Source of the DNA: an uncultured Clostridium sp.
GTDB lineage: Bacteria; Bacillota; Clostridia; Clostridiales; Clostridiaceae
DNA: 64,000 nt
Direction: 5' to 3'
Assembly: GCA_937927335.1 (NCBI GenBank)
Contig: CALBDU010000054.1
Location: 7,645 to 71,644 of the forward strand
Shown one piece after another: positions 8,538-17,063 of the stretch; the stretch's first letter is position 1; each line of letters opens with the position of its first letter. The translations under genes and the position numbers were made by a program. Under the pieces are notes generated by a model that made no database searches, was not told the DNA's origin, and worked only from the letters and a program-made list of their open reading frames with translations.

Positions 8538-9578
8538 TTGGATGGGGACCAGTCAAAGGTACTGGAGGTAAATGAAAATTATGTATTGCCGGGATTTATT
8601 GATTGTCATACCCATATGGGAATAATTGAAGAAGCTACAGGTAAACTTGGCATGGATAATAACGAAGCTTCTAATCCGGTAACACCACATTTAAGAGGAA
8701 TTGATGCAATAAATCCACTGGATATATCATTTAAGGATGCAGTTAAATCCGGTGTTACCTGTGTTATGAGCGGTCCAGGCAGCGATAATCCTGTTGGAGG
8801 GTTGAATGCGGTACTAAAAACTCATGGGAAAATAATAGATAATATGATTATAAAAAGCCCCTCTGGTTTAAAAATTGCTTTGGGAGAGAATCCGATGGGA
8901 TGCTACGGCAAGATGGATAAATGTCCTGTAACAAGAATGGGAACTGCCGCTCTCATACGTGAATTGTTTATGCAAGCCCAGGATTATTTGTACCTGAAGG
9001 AATCAGGAAAGATACAACAGAGGAATATTCAGCTTGAGGCAGTTATTCCCATTTTCAAGGGAGAAATTATCCTAAGGGCTCATGCCCACCGGGCAGATGA
9101 TATAGTAACCGCGGTAAGAATTGCTGAGGAATTCAAAATAAGTAAGCTGGTAATTGAACATGGTACAGAAGCCCATGAAGTAAAGGAGTTGTTGAGGGAA
9201 AAGAATATTCCAGTGGCCTTTGGACCTATGCTGACACCAAGAATTAAGATGGAGCTCAGAAAGAGAAGCTATAGCTCAGTTTTACATTTGGTAGAAGCAG
9301 GAATAAAGGTAGCGTTGATTACAGATCATCCATACAATTCAATTGATCAGTTAAGATCAATTGCTACACTTGCAGTATCAGAAGGACTAAGTCCTGCAGA
9401 TGCCTTGAAAGCTTTAACAATTAATCCGGCAGAAATATTGGAGTGTGACCATAGGATTGGAAGCCTTAAGGTGGGATATGATGCAGACATTACAATTCTA
9501 AATGGAGACCTGTTTGATATTACAAATACAAAGATTATAAATACCATAATAAATGGAGAAATTGTTTTTAGCAGATAA
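8538..9578 (+). CDS. Metal-dependent amidohydrolase, possibly 5'-truncated
   Basis: 346 residues in the longest frame, beginning at TTG 8538. The catalytic core is complete: LPGFIDCHTHMG (metal-binding HxH), NPVTPHLRGIDAINP, RAHAHRADDI, IEHGTEAHE and ITDHP, ending with the usual GSLKVGYDADITILNGDLF barrel-closing segment. Homologues begin about 30-40 residues earlier with a small beta domain. Here the frame is open back to TGA 8475 and encodes plausible N-terminal residues (ENNIISRIEDKIIL) but has no ATG/GTG and no clear ribosome site. The gene is therefore either started at TTG with a short N-terminus or a 5'-truncated pseudogene. Substrate is unknown; imidazolonepropionase- or isoaspartyl-dipeptidase-like chemistry is possible. 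Confidence 0.7.
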   Translation: MDGDQSKVLEVNENYVLPGFIDCHTHMGIIEEATGKLGMDNNEASNPVTPHLRGIDAINPLDISFKDAVKSGVTCVMSGPGSDNPVGGLNAVLKTHGKIIDNMIIKSPSGLKIALGENPMGCYGKMDKCPVTRMGTAALIRELFMQAQDYLYLKESGKIQQRNIQLEAVIPIFKGEIILRAHAHRADDIVTAVRIAEEFKISKLVIEHGTEAHEVKELLREKNIPVAFGPMLTPRIKMELRKRSYSSVLHLVEAGIKVALITDHPYNSIDQLRSIATLAVSEGLSPADALKALTINPAEILECDHRIGSLKVGYDADITILNGDLFDITNTKIINTIINGEIVFSR

Positions 9579-9586
9579 TTTGAAAA

Positions 9587-10042
9587 CTATTGATGAAATA
9601 TTTTCAGCCCCAGCGCCAGCAGTCCTGAAGTAATTAAGGGGCCAACCGGAACTCCTCCTAAAAAGGCAGCGGCTATTACTGCTCCTAGTATCAAAGCTGG
9701 CATAATGTCGCCATGACCCTGAACGGTAAGATATTGTAATCCCAGTCCGCTTAAATAGGTAGTAAATAAAGAAATTATCAATGCTGCTACACCAACCCAG
9801 GAGGTAAACACAGCTTTTATATTAATAAAAGTAATTTTTCCATTTGCAATTGGAATTAATATAGCAGCAATAAGCAGAACCAGTCCTGCAAACATTCCAA
9901 AGTTCTCAATATATGGATAAGCGTATTTGTCAATATTTAAAAGCCTGATAATTAATAATATACTGGCAGCTACAGCAACAGAATTAGCCTTACCAATTAC
10001 TGCTGCTGTCAATATTGATAATAGTATAATATTGGCTTGCAT
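9587..10042 (-). CDS. DUF441 family membrane protein
   Basis: 151 residues, almost entirely hydrophobic with four or five membrane segments, matching the DUF441 (YeaL) family of unknown function. Typical features are the repeated small-residue helices and the C-terminal FLGGVPVGPLITSGLLALG. ATG 10042 is preferred over upstream codons because AAGGAG lies nine bases upstream and it gives the normal length. It is transcribed divergently from a LysR regulator, the probable controller, and converges on the amidohydrolase with only eight bases between stops. Confidence 0.88.
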   Translation of the reverse strand: MQANIILLSILTAAVIGKANSVAVAASILLIIRLLNIDKYAYPYIENFGMFAGLVLLIAAILIPIANGKITFINIKAVFTSWVGVAALIISLFTTYLSGLGLQYLTVQGHGDIMPALILGAVIAAAFLGGVPVGPLITSGLLALGLKIFHQ

Positions 10043-10171
10043 TTTAGTCATCTCCTTAAAACCATTCAATTATATTTCTCTTCTTGATTATTATATACAC
10101 ACTTGCTATTATTTGTATAATGAATTATATAGATTATGTTGATTCATATTTTTGATTAGAAGGTGTGTTGT

Positions 10172-11029
10172 ATGGACACTGAATATTTAAAAACATTTCT
10201 TCTGCTTGCAAATTTAAAAAATTTCACACAGACTGCAGAGAGGCTTTTTATTGCCCAGTCTACGGTTACAAACCGCATAATTGAATTGGAAGAGGAAATT
10301 GGAAAAAAACTTTTTATACGTGATAGAAAATCAGTAACTCTTACCAAAGAAGGTATCCTATTTCTAAAATACGCAAAACGAATTGTTGAGCTTGAGGAAT
10401 CCTCAATACAGGAAATTAATTCATTAAAGTTCTATAACGATGTTTTAAGGATAGGCTCAACTAATGTAATCTATGAAGCTTACTTATCCCAGGGCATTCA
10501 TGATTTTTTAAAAAATAATGATGATATATCTGTAAAAATAACTTTAGGACATTCTCTTGATTTGCTGCAGATGCTAAAGGATGAAATTTTGGACATTGTC
10601 TATTCATTTATTCCTCTATCTAAAAAAGGCTATCAATGCAGCCATTTTCACACTGATGAACTGGTTTTAGTCACTAGTCCGTTAAATTCCAGATATCCTT
10701 CTGGAATAAGAAAAGAGGAATTGTCACAAATAAATTATTTGTTTTGTAATTTTCCTTTTCAGGAGGTTAGCTTGTCTATCAGAGAATTGTTCCCACAGTT
10801 TTATCAATTCCAACTTGAAATAGACAATAGCAGCAAGCTGATTCAGTATTTAACAGATGGCATGGGTTACAGCTTCCTTCCCGAAAGCTTTGTTAAGCCC
10901 TATATTAAGGATGGGTTACTTACTTCAATACCATTATTGGATTTCAAAGCACCTCAAATGAGATTTTATTGTTCATATAGAACCAGGACGGAGGTAGTAT
11001 CCAAATTCATTGGTAATAAAAAATATTAG
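10172..11029 (+). CDS. LysR family transcriptional regulator
   Basis: 285 residues. N-terminal winged helix-turn-helix (MDTEYLKTFLLLANLKNFTQ, then TAERLFIAQSTVTNRI and LFIRDRKSVTLTKEG) is followed by an effector-binding domain of two Rossmann-like lobes. ATG 10172 is chosen over GTG 10163 because GAAGG is correctly spaced from it. By family rule it regulates the divergent DUF441 gene, with the operator expected in 10043-10171. The effector is unknown. Confidence 0.92.
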   Translation: MDTEYLKTFLLLANLKNFTQTAERLFIAQSTVTNRIIELEEEIGKKLFIRDRKSVTLTKEGILFLKYAKRIVELEESSIQEINSLKFYNDVLRIGSTNVIYEAYLSQGIHDFLKNNDDISVKITLGHSLDLLQMLKDEILDIVYSFIPLSKKGYQCSHFHTDELVLVTSPLNSRYPSGIRKEELSQINYLFCNFPFQEVSLSIRELFPQFYQFQLEIDNSSKLIQYLTDGMGYSFLPESFVKPYIKDGLLTSIPLLDFKAPQMRFYCSYRTRTEVVSKFIGNKKY

Positions 11030-11074
11030 GCCAGTAAAATATGCAATGCAGGGAATTTGGCTTATTAAAATAAA

Positions 11075-11113
11075 AAAGAGATATCACCAGTTTGCAATTG
11101 GCGATATCTCTTT
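11075..11113. terminator. Bidirectional terminator after lysR
   Basis: AAAGAGATATC (11075-11085) pairs with GATATCTCTTT (11103-11113), with CCA/TGG pairing inside. It serves the converging lysR and CCG-domain genes. Confidence 0.8.
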
Positions 11114-11130
11114 ATGGTAGTAAACTAAGA

Positions 11131-11832
11131 TTAATGTTCTTCAATGTATTTTTGTAAAGCAAGGTGATAGGTTTCAATGTTTGTGTCCTGAGGATCTGTT
11201 TTTTCATTTAGTATAAGATCCACCATATAATGAGCGGTTTTCCCTCCGATGGTCATTGATTTTATGCAGGAAACGCAATAAACAACCACATCCTGGCAGG
11301 GCATTTGGCTTGCCCTCTTCTTCTGGAATTCATTAACCTTTTCCACAGGTATTTTTGGATAAAAATTGTCACCACAGCATATTGATTTTGTACCGCTGAA
11401 TTCTGATTCAATAATCTTTATGTTCATCTTCTTAAGCAGGCTTCTCACAGCTGCGTGAACCTGGGGCTTTGTGCGATAGGAGCAGGAATCATGGACAGAA
11501 ACTGTTAAACCAGTGTGATCCGGCAGAGGTAAATTATCTAGGGAATCCAATACCTCCCATAGTGAAATAGTATTAACCCCCTCATACAATGAACGAAAAC
11601 GTCTGTCACAGCCTGCGCAATTATTTATGATAGTAGATCCTGACGGAAGGCCTGGATTATGATGGCAGCATAATTTATGAGGTTTAACCAGTCCAAAATG
11701 CTTATTTAAAATTTCCAGAACCCTGGCCTCTGAAGCTGGTTTGTATATACTCATGGCACAGCCTGGGTTAAAATAGCATTTCTCCATATTAATATCGGAT
11801 ATGTTGATGCTTGAAAGACGCAATTCTTCCAT
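11131..11832 (-). CDS. CCG-domain (heterodisulfide-reductase HdrB-like) Fe-S protein
   Basis: 233 residues with two cysteine-rich CCG-type motifs: CYFNPGCAMSIY, CCHHNPGLP and NCAGC in the first half, then HDSCSYR, CCGDNFYP and CVSC in the second. This arrangement binds non-cubane Fe-S clusters in HdrB, GlpC, LutA and related redox proteins. AAGGAG precedes the ATG. No electron-transfer partner is adjacent, and the flanking genes are on either side of clear gaps, so it seems to be a single-gene unit. A disulfide- or quinone-linked redox role is inferred from family. Confidence 0.82.
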   Translation of the reverse strand: MEELRLSSINISDINMEKCYFNPGCAMSIYKPASEARVLEILNKHFGLVKPHKLCCHHNPGLPSGSTIINNCAGCDRRFRSLYEGVNTISLWEVLDSLDNLPLPDHTGLTVSVHDSCSYRTKPQVHAAVRSLLKKMNIKIIESEFSGTKSICCGDNFYPKIPVEKVNEFQKKRASQMPCQDVVVYCVSCIKSMTIGGKTAHYMVDLILNEKTDPQDTNIETYHLALQKYIEEH

Positions 11833-11963
11833 TAAAACAACTCCTTTAAATTTTCATATGCATGTACACTTATTTATCATACAATGTGCATAAGAAATAT
11901 TCAATTAAAAGTTATTATCAAATTAATATGGAATTAAAGCATCCTGTCAAATAAAATAAACTT

Positions 11964-12593
11964 TTATCCACCCAGAGTTACATCCTGCCGGTCATACCAT
12001 TTTAGAGCATTGGAAAAGTGCTCAGGCTTGAAATCCGGCCAGTATTCATCAATAATATAGAAATCGGAATATACGGACTGTACCGGCAGAAAGCCGCTGA
12101 GCCTTCTTCTGCCTCCCCATCTTATAATAAGGTCTACTCTTGAAATATCCCAGGTGTTTATTCTTTCACTGCTGCTTTGCTCCTGGTTATAGTAGTTCAA
12201 GTCCCATTCCCAGCTGTAATTAACCAGGAAATTTACTTTAAGCCCTCCATTTCCGAAGTTCCTTCGTTTTGTATATGGGAGAAGCTCCTTTGGAAACATA
12301 GGTGAGGAATAGTTACCAGCCACCAGCAGCGATGCATTTTCATTAGCCAGCATTTTAACTGCGTCAATGCAGGCCTGGGTAAAGGCTTCCCTTTGAACGG
12401 CAGGCCTTTTTGTATTGTCTTTGGTAAAACCGTAATATGTAAGCTCTTTTATTCCAGCCTGCTCACAGAGCTTGAAAAGCATAAGTCCGGGGGTCAGTCC
12501 AGGAGCATAGCCTTTTTCCTTGGTCATGCCTTGGGAAACTGCCCATCTTCTGTTTCCATCAGGTATCACGCCAATATGTAGGGGAAGTCGCAT
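11964..12593 (-). CDS. Divergent cis-prenyltransferase (undecaprenyl-diphosphate synthase-like)
   Basis: 209 residues from ATG 12593 (an upstream TTG 12608 is also in frame). The UppS fold is recognisable from HIGVIPDGNRRWAVSQG with the catalytic Asp, YGFTKDNTKRP, and a C-terminal DLIIRWGGRRRLSGFLPVQS then YSDFYIIDEYWPDF. Several positions differ from housekeeping UppS: the NYGGRxD motif reads NYSWEWD, the RTGGExR motif reads RWGGRRR, and the segment between them is about 25 residues shorter. It is therefore probably a paralogue with another chain length or acceptor, or one of reduced activity. It stands alone, with no cdsA/dxr neighbours. Confidence 0.78.
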   Translation of the reverse strand: MRLPLHIGVIPDGNRRWAVSQGMTKEKGYAPGLTPGLMLFKLCEQAGIKELTYYGFTKDNTKRPAVQREAFTQACIDAVKMLANENASLLVAGNYSSPMFPKELLPYTKRRNFGNGGLKVNFLVNYSWEWDLNYYNQEQSSSERINTWDISRVDLIIRWGGRRRLSGFLPVQSVYSDFYIIDEYWPDFKPEHFSNALKWYDRQDVTLGG

Positions 12594-12707
12594 AGTATAC
12601 ACCGCCAATCATATATAATACTATATTCTTCCTTTTAATTAGAAAAAAATACATAGTATATAAAAATCCTTATCTGGTTAACATATATCCATAGAGAGGT
12701 GATACCA

Positions 12708-12755
12708 ATGGAAAAGGATTTTGGATATTATTATTTGGGGTTAGACCGAAAATGA
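12708..12755 (+). CDS. Possible 15-codon leader peptide upstream of hydE
   Basis: ATG at 12708 follows a strong ribosome site (AGAGAGGTGATACC) and encodes a 15-residue peptide (MEKDFGYYYLGLDRK) ending at TGA 12753-12755. A perfect intrinsic terminator lies 35 bases downstream. The arrangement of short peptide then terminator resembles an attenuator, but no run of a single regulatory codon is present apart from three Tyr. It could equally be a free-standing small gene or the remnant of a longer one. Confidence 0.35.
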   Translation: MEKDFGYYYLGLDRK

Positions 12756-12790
12756 GTTTAAAGTCCCCATAGTTTCACTAATCTTTAAGG

Positions 12791-12820
12791 GTGGAGAAGT
12801 TTACTTCTCCACTTTTTATT
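12791..12820 (+). terminator. Perfect intrinsic terminator upstream of hydE
   Basis: GTGGAGAAG (12791-12799), loop TTTA, CTTCTCCAC (12804-12812), then TTTTTATT. It ends the small-ORF transcript or attenuates hydE. Confidence 0.85.
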
Positions 12821-12976
12821 GTGGGCTTTAGCCTGTTGAACGTGGGAAATGATTTATTGAAAATTGATGCTGGCAGGCCTGGCCAAAACCTAAATGCAGC
12901 TCCATTTATATTTATTGAAAATGGGCCCTCTCAATGTTATAATTTCTACAAAGCTATAACCATGGAGGTAAAAATT

Positions 12977-14032
12977 TTGAATACAAAAGAATTAATTGAT
13001 AAGCTTTATGAGACAAACAACTTAAACAAAGAAGAACTGCTTTATATCATAGACAATATTACCAGTGATGAAACTGAATATTTAATACAAAAGGCCAGGG
13101 AATTAACAGATAAATATTATGATAATAGGGTGTTTATGAGAGGTCTCATAGAATTCACCAACTATTGCAAAAATGACTGCTATTACTGCGGTATAAGAAG
13201 AAGCAACAAAAATGCAGAAAGATACAGACTTTCTCTTGAGGATATACTTAAGTGCTGCAAGCTGGGCTATGACCTGGGCTACCGCACCTATGTGCTTCAA
13301 GGCGGAGAGGATGATTATTATACTGATGACAGGATTGTGGAAATAGTAAAGGCCATTAAGGAAAATTATCCTGAATGTGCAGTGACATTATCCATAGGTG
13401 AAAGATCCTATGATTCCTATAAAAAATATTTCGATGCAGGTGCTGACAGGTATCTTTTAAGGCATGAAACAGCAGATGAAGAGCACTACAAAAAGCTTCA
13501 CCCTCATTCCATGAGTCTTAAGAATAGAAAGGAATGCTTATTCAACCTTAGGGAAATAGGCTACCAGGTTGGCTCAGGCTTTATGGTGGGATCACCTTAT
13601 CAGACCCATGAAAACCTGGCAGATGACTTGCTTTTCCTAAAGGAACTGCGGCCTCACATGGTGGGAATAGGCCCCTTCATACCACACAAGGATACGGATT
13701 TCAGCAAGGAAGCCCAGGGCTCCCTGGAAATGACTATATTGATGATAGCAATGATAAGGTTGCTGCTTCCAAAGGCACTTATACCAGCCACCACAGCCCT
13801 TGGCACCATTGATCCTTTAGGCAGGGAGCATGGCCTAAAGGCTGGCGCAAATGTAGTTATGCCTAATTTGTCACCAACAGGAGTAAGAGACAAGTATCTC
13901 CTTTATGACAATAAGATATGTACAGGAGATGAAGCTGCTGAATGCAGGCAGTGTATCGAAAGAAGGATACAAAGTGCCGGCTTTGAGGTGGATCTATCCA
14001 GAGGGGATAATATAGAGTGGTGCAGGGAATAA
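12977..14032 (+). CDS. hydE: [FeFe]-hydrogenase H-cluster radical SAM maturase HydE
   Basis: 351 residues from TTG 12977, which is preceded by GGAGGT (12964-12969) seven bases away; the longer frame from 12791 would read through a terminator and is rejected. The radical-SAM 4Fe-4S motif is C64-x3-C68-x2-C71 (CKNDCYYC). Other HydE features are FTNYCKNDC, YVLQGGEDD, SIGERSYDSYKKYFDAGADR, RHETADEEHYKKLHP and GSGFMVGSPYQT, plus a C-terminal Cys group (ECRQCIERR). HydE acts with HydF and HydG in the cytoplasm to build the dithiomethylamine-bridged diiron subcluster. Neither partner is in the window, so the maturation genes are dispersed here. Confidence 0.93.
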   Translation: MNTKELIDKLYETNNLNKEELLYIIDNITSDETEYLIQKARELTDKYYDNRVFMRGLIEFTNYCKNDCYYCGIRRSNKNAERYRLSLEDILKCCKLGYDLGYRTYVLQGGEDDYYTDDRIVEIVKAIKENYPECAVTLSIGERSYDSYKKYFDAGADRYLLRHETADEEHYKKLHPHSMSLKNRKECLFNLREIGYQVGSGFMVGSPYQTHENLADDLLFLKELRPHMVGIGPFIPHKDTDFSKEAQGSLEMTILMIAMIRLLLPKALIPATTALGTIDPLGREHGLKAGANVVMPNLSPTGVRDKYLLYDNKICTGDEAAECRQCIERRIQSAGFEVDLSRGDNIEWCRE

Positions 14033-14156
14033 AGTAAATTTTGTTCAAAAGAAGTTCAATTTTGTGCATATTAATTAGAACCGGAATATGGAACAATTAT
14101 ATTAAATATAAATAATATATTTAATCATGTGAATATATAAAGGTAGGGGTGTTAAT

Positions 14157-15416
14157 ATGTTAAGATCTGTCAGGGAAAACGATAAGGAATTATATGACAT
14201 TATTGTTGGTGAAAAAGAAAGGCAGAAATACGGAATTGAAATGATTGCGTCTGAAAGCTACGTTCCTATTGAAGTACTGGAAATACAGGGTAGTGTAATG
14301 ACAAACAAGACTATGGAAGGCTTCCCTGGAAAAAGGTATCACGGAGGCTACAAGTATATCGACAAAATGGAACTGCTTGGCATTGAAAGGGCTAAGGCTG
14401 CTTTTGGTGCAGAATATGCAAATATTCAGCCTCACTCAGGTTCCGACGCCAACCACTGCGTTTATACAGCTATTTTAAATCCAGGCGATACAATCCTGGG
14501 AATGAGACTTGATCAGGGCGGACATTTGACCCATGGCAACAAGGTTAACTTTTCAGGAAAAATGTACAACATAATATCCTATGGAGTTGACAAGGAAACT
14601 GAAAGAATTGATTATGAACAGCTTGAAGTATTGGCAAAGGAGCACAAGCCAAAGCTTATAATAGCAGGAGCCAGCTCTTACCCAAGATTTATAGATTATG
14701 AGAGAATTGGAAATGTGGCCAAGTCTGTTGGCGCATACTTCATGGTGGATATGACCCATGTGGCAGGCCTTATAGCAGCTGGAATACATCCAAGTCCTGT
14801 GCCATATGCTGATTTTGTAACCTCCACCACAGTTAAAACATTGTCTGGAGCCAGAGGAGGCTTCATACTGTGCAAAGAAAAGTATGGTAAAATTATTGAT
14901 AAGGGCGTATTCCCGGGAGCACAGGGTTCAATGCACTGTCATATAATGGCAGCCAAGGCTTATACCTTTAAAAGAGCTCAAACTGAAGAATTTAAGGAAA
15001 TTATGACTCAGGTAGTTAAAAACTGTCAAAGGTTAGCAGAAGTCCTTCAGGAAAAAGGTTTTAGAATCGTAACCGGCGGTTCAGACAACCATCTTCTGGT
15101 TGCTGACACCAGGACCAAGGGCCTAACTGGAGCTGAACTGGAGGAAGCCTTAGATTATGTGGGAATAACCACAAACAAAAACATGATCCCATATGATCCT
15201 GCATCTCCACTGGTAACCAGCGGCGTTAGAATAGGAACCACAGCTGTTACCGAGAAGGGCATGAAGGAACGGGAAATGGAGATTATCGGGGCAATAATAA
15301 ATGAAGTTGCCATGAATGCAAAGGACAAGGCTGCCCTTGACAAAATCAAGGACAAGGTATTTGAACTGGGATCAAAATTCCCTCTTGTATATCCTGAATA
15401 TTACGAAGCAGAGTAA
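14157..15416 (+). CDS. glyA: Serine hydroxymethyltransferase-like PLP enzyme with altered active-site motif
   Basis: 419 residues, full SHMT length, with EMIASESYVP, MTNKTMEGFPGKRYHGG, IQPHSGSDAN, GGHLTHGNKVNFSGKMY, VDMTHVAGLIAAGIHPSPVP, TDNHL-like GGSDNHLLVADTR and TSGVRIGTTAVT. SHMT interconverts serine and glycine with tetrahydrofolate. Unusual points are in the PLP-lysine motif, normally TTTTHKTLRGPRGG but here TSTTVKTLSGARGG (the His before Lys and two others changed), GSQAN changed to GSDAN, and GIQGGP changed to GAQGSM. It may be a paralogue with shifted substrate (another beta-hydroxy or alpha-methyl amino acid) rather than the housekeeping enzyme. A GGTAGGGGTG ribosome site precedes ATG 14157. 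Confidence 0.85.
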   Translation: MLRSVRENDKELYDIIVGEKERQKYGIEMIASESYVPIEVLEIQGSVMTNKTMEGFPGKRYHGGYKYIDKMELLGIERAKAAFGAEYANIQPHSGSDANHCVYTAILNPGDTILGMRLDQGGHLTHGNKVNFSGKMYNIISYGVDKETERIDYEQLEVLAKEHKPKLIIAGASSYPRFIDYERIGNVAKSVGAYFMVDMTHVAGLIAAGIHPSPVPYADFVTSTTVKTLSGARGGFILCKEKYGKIIDKGVFPGAQGSMHCHIMAAKAYTFKRAQTEEFKEIMTQVVKNCQRLAEVLQEKGFRIVTGGSDNHLLVADTRTKGLTGAELEEALDYVGITTNKNMIPYDPASPLVTSGVRIGTTAVTEKGMKEREMEIIGAIINEVAMNAKDKAALDKIKDKVFELGSKFPLVYPEYYEAE

Positions 15417-15429
15417 AAGCAATAAAATG

Positions 15430-15470
15430 TACCCCCAATGGTCAATGTGACCAGTTGGGGGTATACTTTT
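15430..15470. terminator. Bidirectional terminator after glyA
   Basis: TACCCCCAA and TGGTCA are matched by TGACCA and TTGGGGGTA (15430-15462), forming a long near-perfect stem, then ACTTTTTAA. The next gene on the minus strand ends just downstream. Confidence 0.85.
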
Positions 15471-15475
15471 TAATA

Positions 15476-15973
15476 TTACTTTTTAATTGAACATGGTAAT
15501 GTTTGAAGCTCTAAAATAAAATCTATAAATGAGGGTTTAGAAAAGTCTTTTACATCACGGATATTTATCATTACCGGGCCATTAGAATCCCAAGACAATT
15601 CAGCATGCTCTATTTTATGCTTATTTATGAGGGTATTAAACTTTCCCTTCTCTTCTTCACTGCTTATAACATTTAAAGTAAAGGTAAATTCGAAGCCACC
15701 AAAGGGATAGGTGTAGCACTTGGCAGCCAAATTTTGAAGCTCCATTAATTCTTCCTTTGTATAAGTTCTTTTTATGCTCTTAATAACTATGTTGGAGTTA
15801 TCATCCGTGCCAGTGAAATTTATTCCTCCTATATTAATCTGAAGCTCATGTTTTTTTATATCTGATGATTTTTCAGGTGAAGCTTTTATACAGCTCTTCG
15901 GAAGAAATTTGTATAATTTAATAAGAGAAGTTCCCTGTAATGTTAATGCTTCAATAACCTCGTTATTATCCAA
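15476..15973 (-). CDS. Hypothetical protein
   Basis: 165 residues starting at TTG 15973 with GAAAGGGGA just upstream. I do not recognise the family. The protein has no membrane segment or signal peptide, three cysteines (KSCIKAS near 28, AKCYTYPFGG near 86, LPCSIKK at the end) and a pattern of beta strands (HELQINIGGINFTG, GGFEFTFTLNVIS, GPVMINIRDV). It lies 40 bases downstream of xdhC-family gene in the same direction, so the two are probably co-transcribed. Confidence 0.6.
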   Translation of the reverse strand: MDNNEVIEALTLQGTSLIKLYKFLPKSCIKASPEKSSDIKKHELQINIGGINFTGTDDNSNIVIKSIKRTYTKEELMELQNLAAKCYTYPFGGFEFTFTLNVISSEEEKGKFNTLINKHKIEHAELSWDSNGPVMINIRDVKDFSKPSFIDFILELQTLPCSIKK

Positions 15974-16013
15974 GTTTAGTCCCCTTTCCTTTGTTTTCTG
16001 CCAACGCTTTGGC

Positions 16014-17063
16014 TTAGAAAGCCTCTATTACCACGTCCATTATGCCGCCGCATACCATACCTTCGTCCTCTGCCACATCGCCGGTCATATCCACCCTTTG
16101 AAGCTGCCAGCCCCCATTTCTAAGTATGTAACGGGCATTATCTATAACTGCTCCCTCGCTGCAGCCACCGCCGATGCTGCCTGTAATTTCTCCTCTTGGC
16201 CAAACCAGCATTTTTGCCCCTGCCTTTCTGGGCACTGAACCCTTTGTATCAACAATTGTAACAAGTGATCTTGAGAACTCCTGTTTCGTAGTCAGCTCCG
16301 TCAATACATCACGGTCAAATTCCGGCCAGTTGGTTTTCATGGCAGGATTATTTCTGGACGCATATATAATCCTTCTATATTTAATAAGCTCAGCAATTAT
16401 CGAAAATGCAATTTCATCCGGAGTAACTGCACCGATTTCCAGTCCTATAGGTGAATTAACATTATCTAGTATTTCCTTGCTGAAGCCTTCCGATAAGAGC
16501 TGGTCCATAACGCCCCTGACTCTTCGTTTTGAGCCTATCATTCCAGTATAAGCGGTCTTATGCTTAAGTACTCTTCTTAAGCATTCACTGTCATGTCTGT
16601 GGCCTCTGGTTACTATCACAGCAAAGGTGGCTTCATTTATATCAATTAGATCGAAGCACTTTTCAAAGCTTTCACATATTATCTTGTCTGCATCCGGGAA
16701 CCGGGCACTGTTGGCAAAGCTTGGCCTGTCATCAATGACGGTAACTGCAAAGCCTGCCCTGGCACCGAATTCCACCAGGGGCTTTGCTATATGGCCGCCG
16801 CCGAAAACTATCATTTTAGGCTCTGGGAAAAATGGCTCTATGAGAAATGAATCCTCCTCAGCTTTGAAAAAATCAAGCTTCCCCGTTTCTATGGCTTTTC
16901 TGCATCTGTCAAGAACTGTGGTACTTGCAGGTGCAGGTGCATTCTCAAAAAGCATTTCCTGGGTTATAACAAACTTTTCGCCCTTATCCAATTTTGTAAT
17001 CATTACTGTTTTTTTGCCGGAATCCACTTCCTTCAGAAGTTCTTTATATGTATTTTCCTTCAT
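16014..17063 (-). CDS. XdhC/CoxI family protein with XdhC_CoxI module at the C-terminus
   Basis: 349 residues. The central part is the XdhC Rossmann domain (MIVFGGGHIAKPLVEFGARA at about 87-106, VIDDRPSFANSARFPDAD, VIVTRGHRHD, YTGMIGSKRR, SPIGLEIGAVTPDEIAFSI). After it comes the XdhC_CoxI module (IVDTKGSVPRKAGAKMLVWP, GSIGGGCSEGAVI, GMVCGGIMDVVIEAF) with its conserved Cys residues. In standard XdhC this module is N-terminal; here the order is reversed, with a short degenerate copy at the N-terminus. XdhC proteins sulfurate and insert the molybdenum cofactor of xanthine-dehydrogenase-type hydroxylases. No molybdenum hydroxylase is in the window. GGAGGAATA precedes the ATG. Confidence 0.85.
   Translation of the reverse strand: MKENTYKELLKEVDSGKKTVMITKLDKGEKFVITQEMLFENAPAPASTTVLDRCRKAIETGKLDFFKAEEDSFLIEPFFPEPKMIVFGGGHIAKPLVEFGARAGFAVTVIDDRPSFANSARFPDADKIICESFEKCFDLIDINEATFAVIVTRGHRHDSECLRRVLKHKTAYTGMIGSKRRVRGVMDQLLSEGFSKEILDNVNSPIGLEIGAVTPDEIAFSIIAELIKYRRIIYASRNNPAMKTNWPEFDRDVLTELTTKQEFSRSLVTIVDTKGSVPRKAGAKMLVWPRGEITGSIGGGCSEGAVIDNARYILRNGGWQLQRVDMTGDVAEDEGMVCGGIMDVVIEAF

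Noticed and set aside
12791..12976. Upstream extension of hydE to 12791
   Set aside because: It crosses a perfect terminator and lacks a ribosome site; TTG 12977 has GGAGGT and gives normal HydE length.
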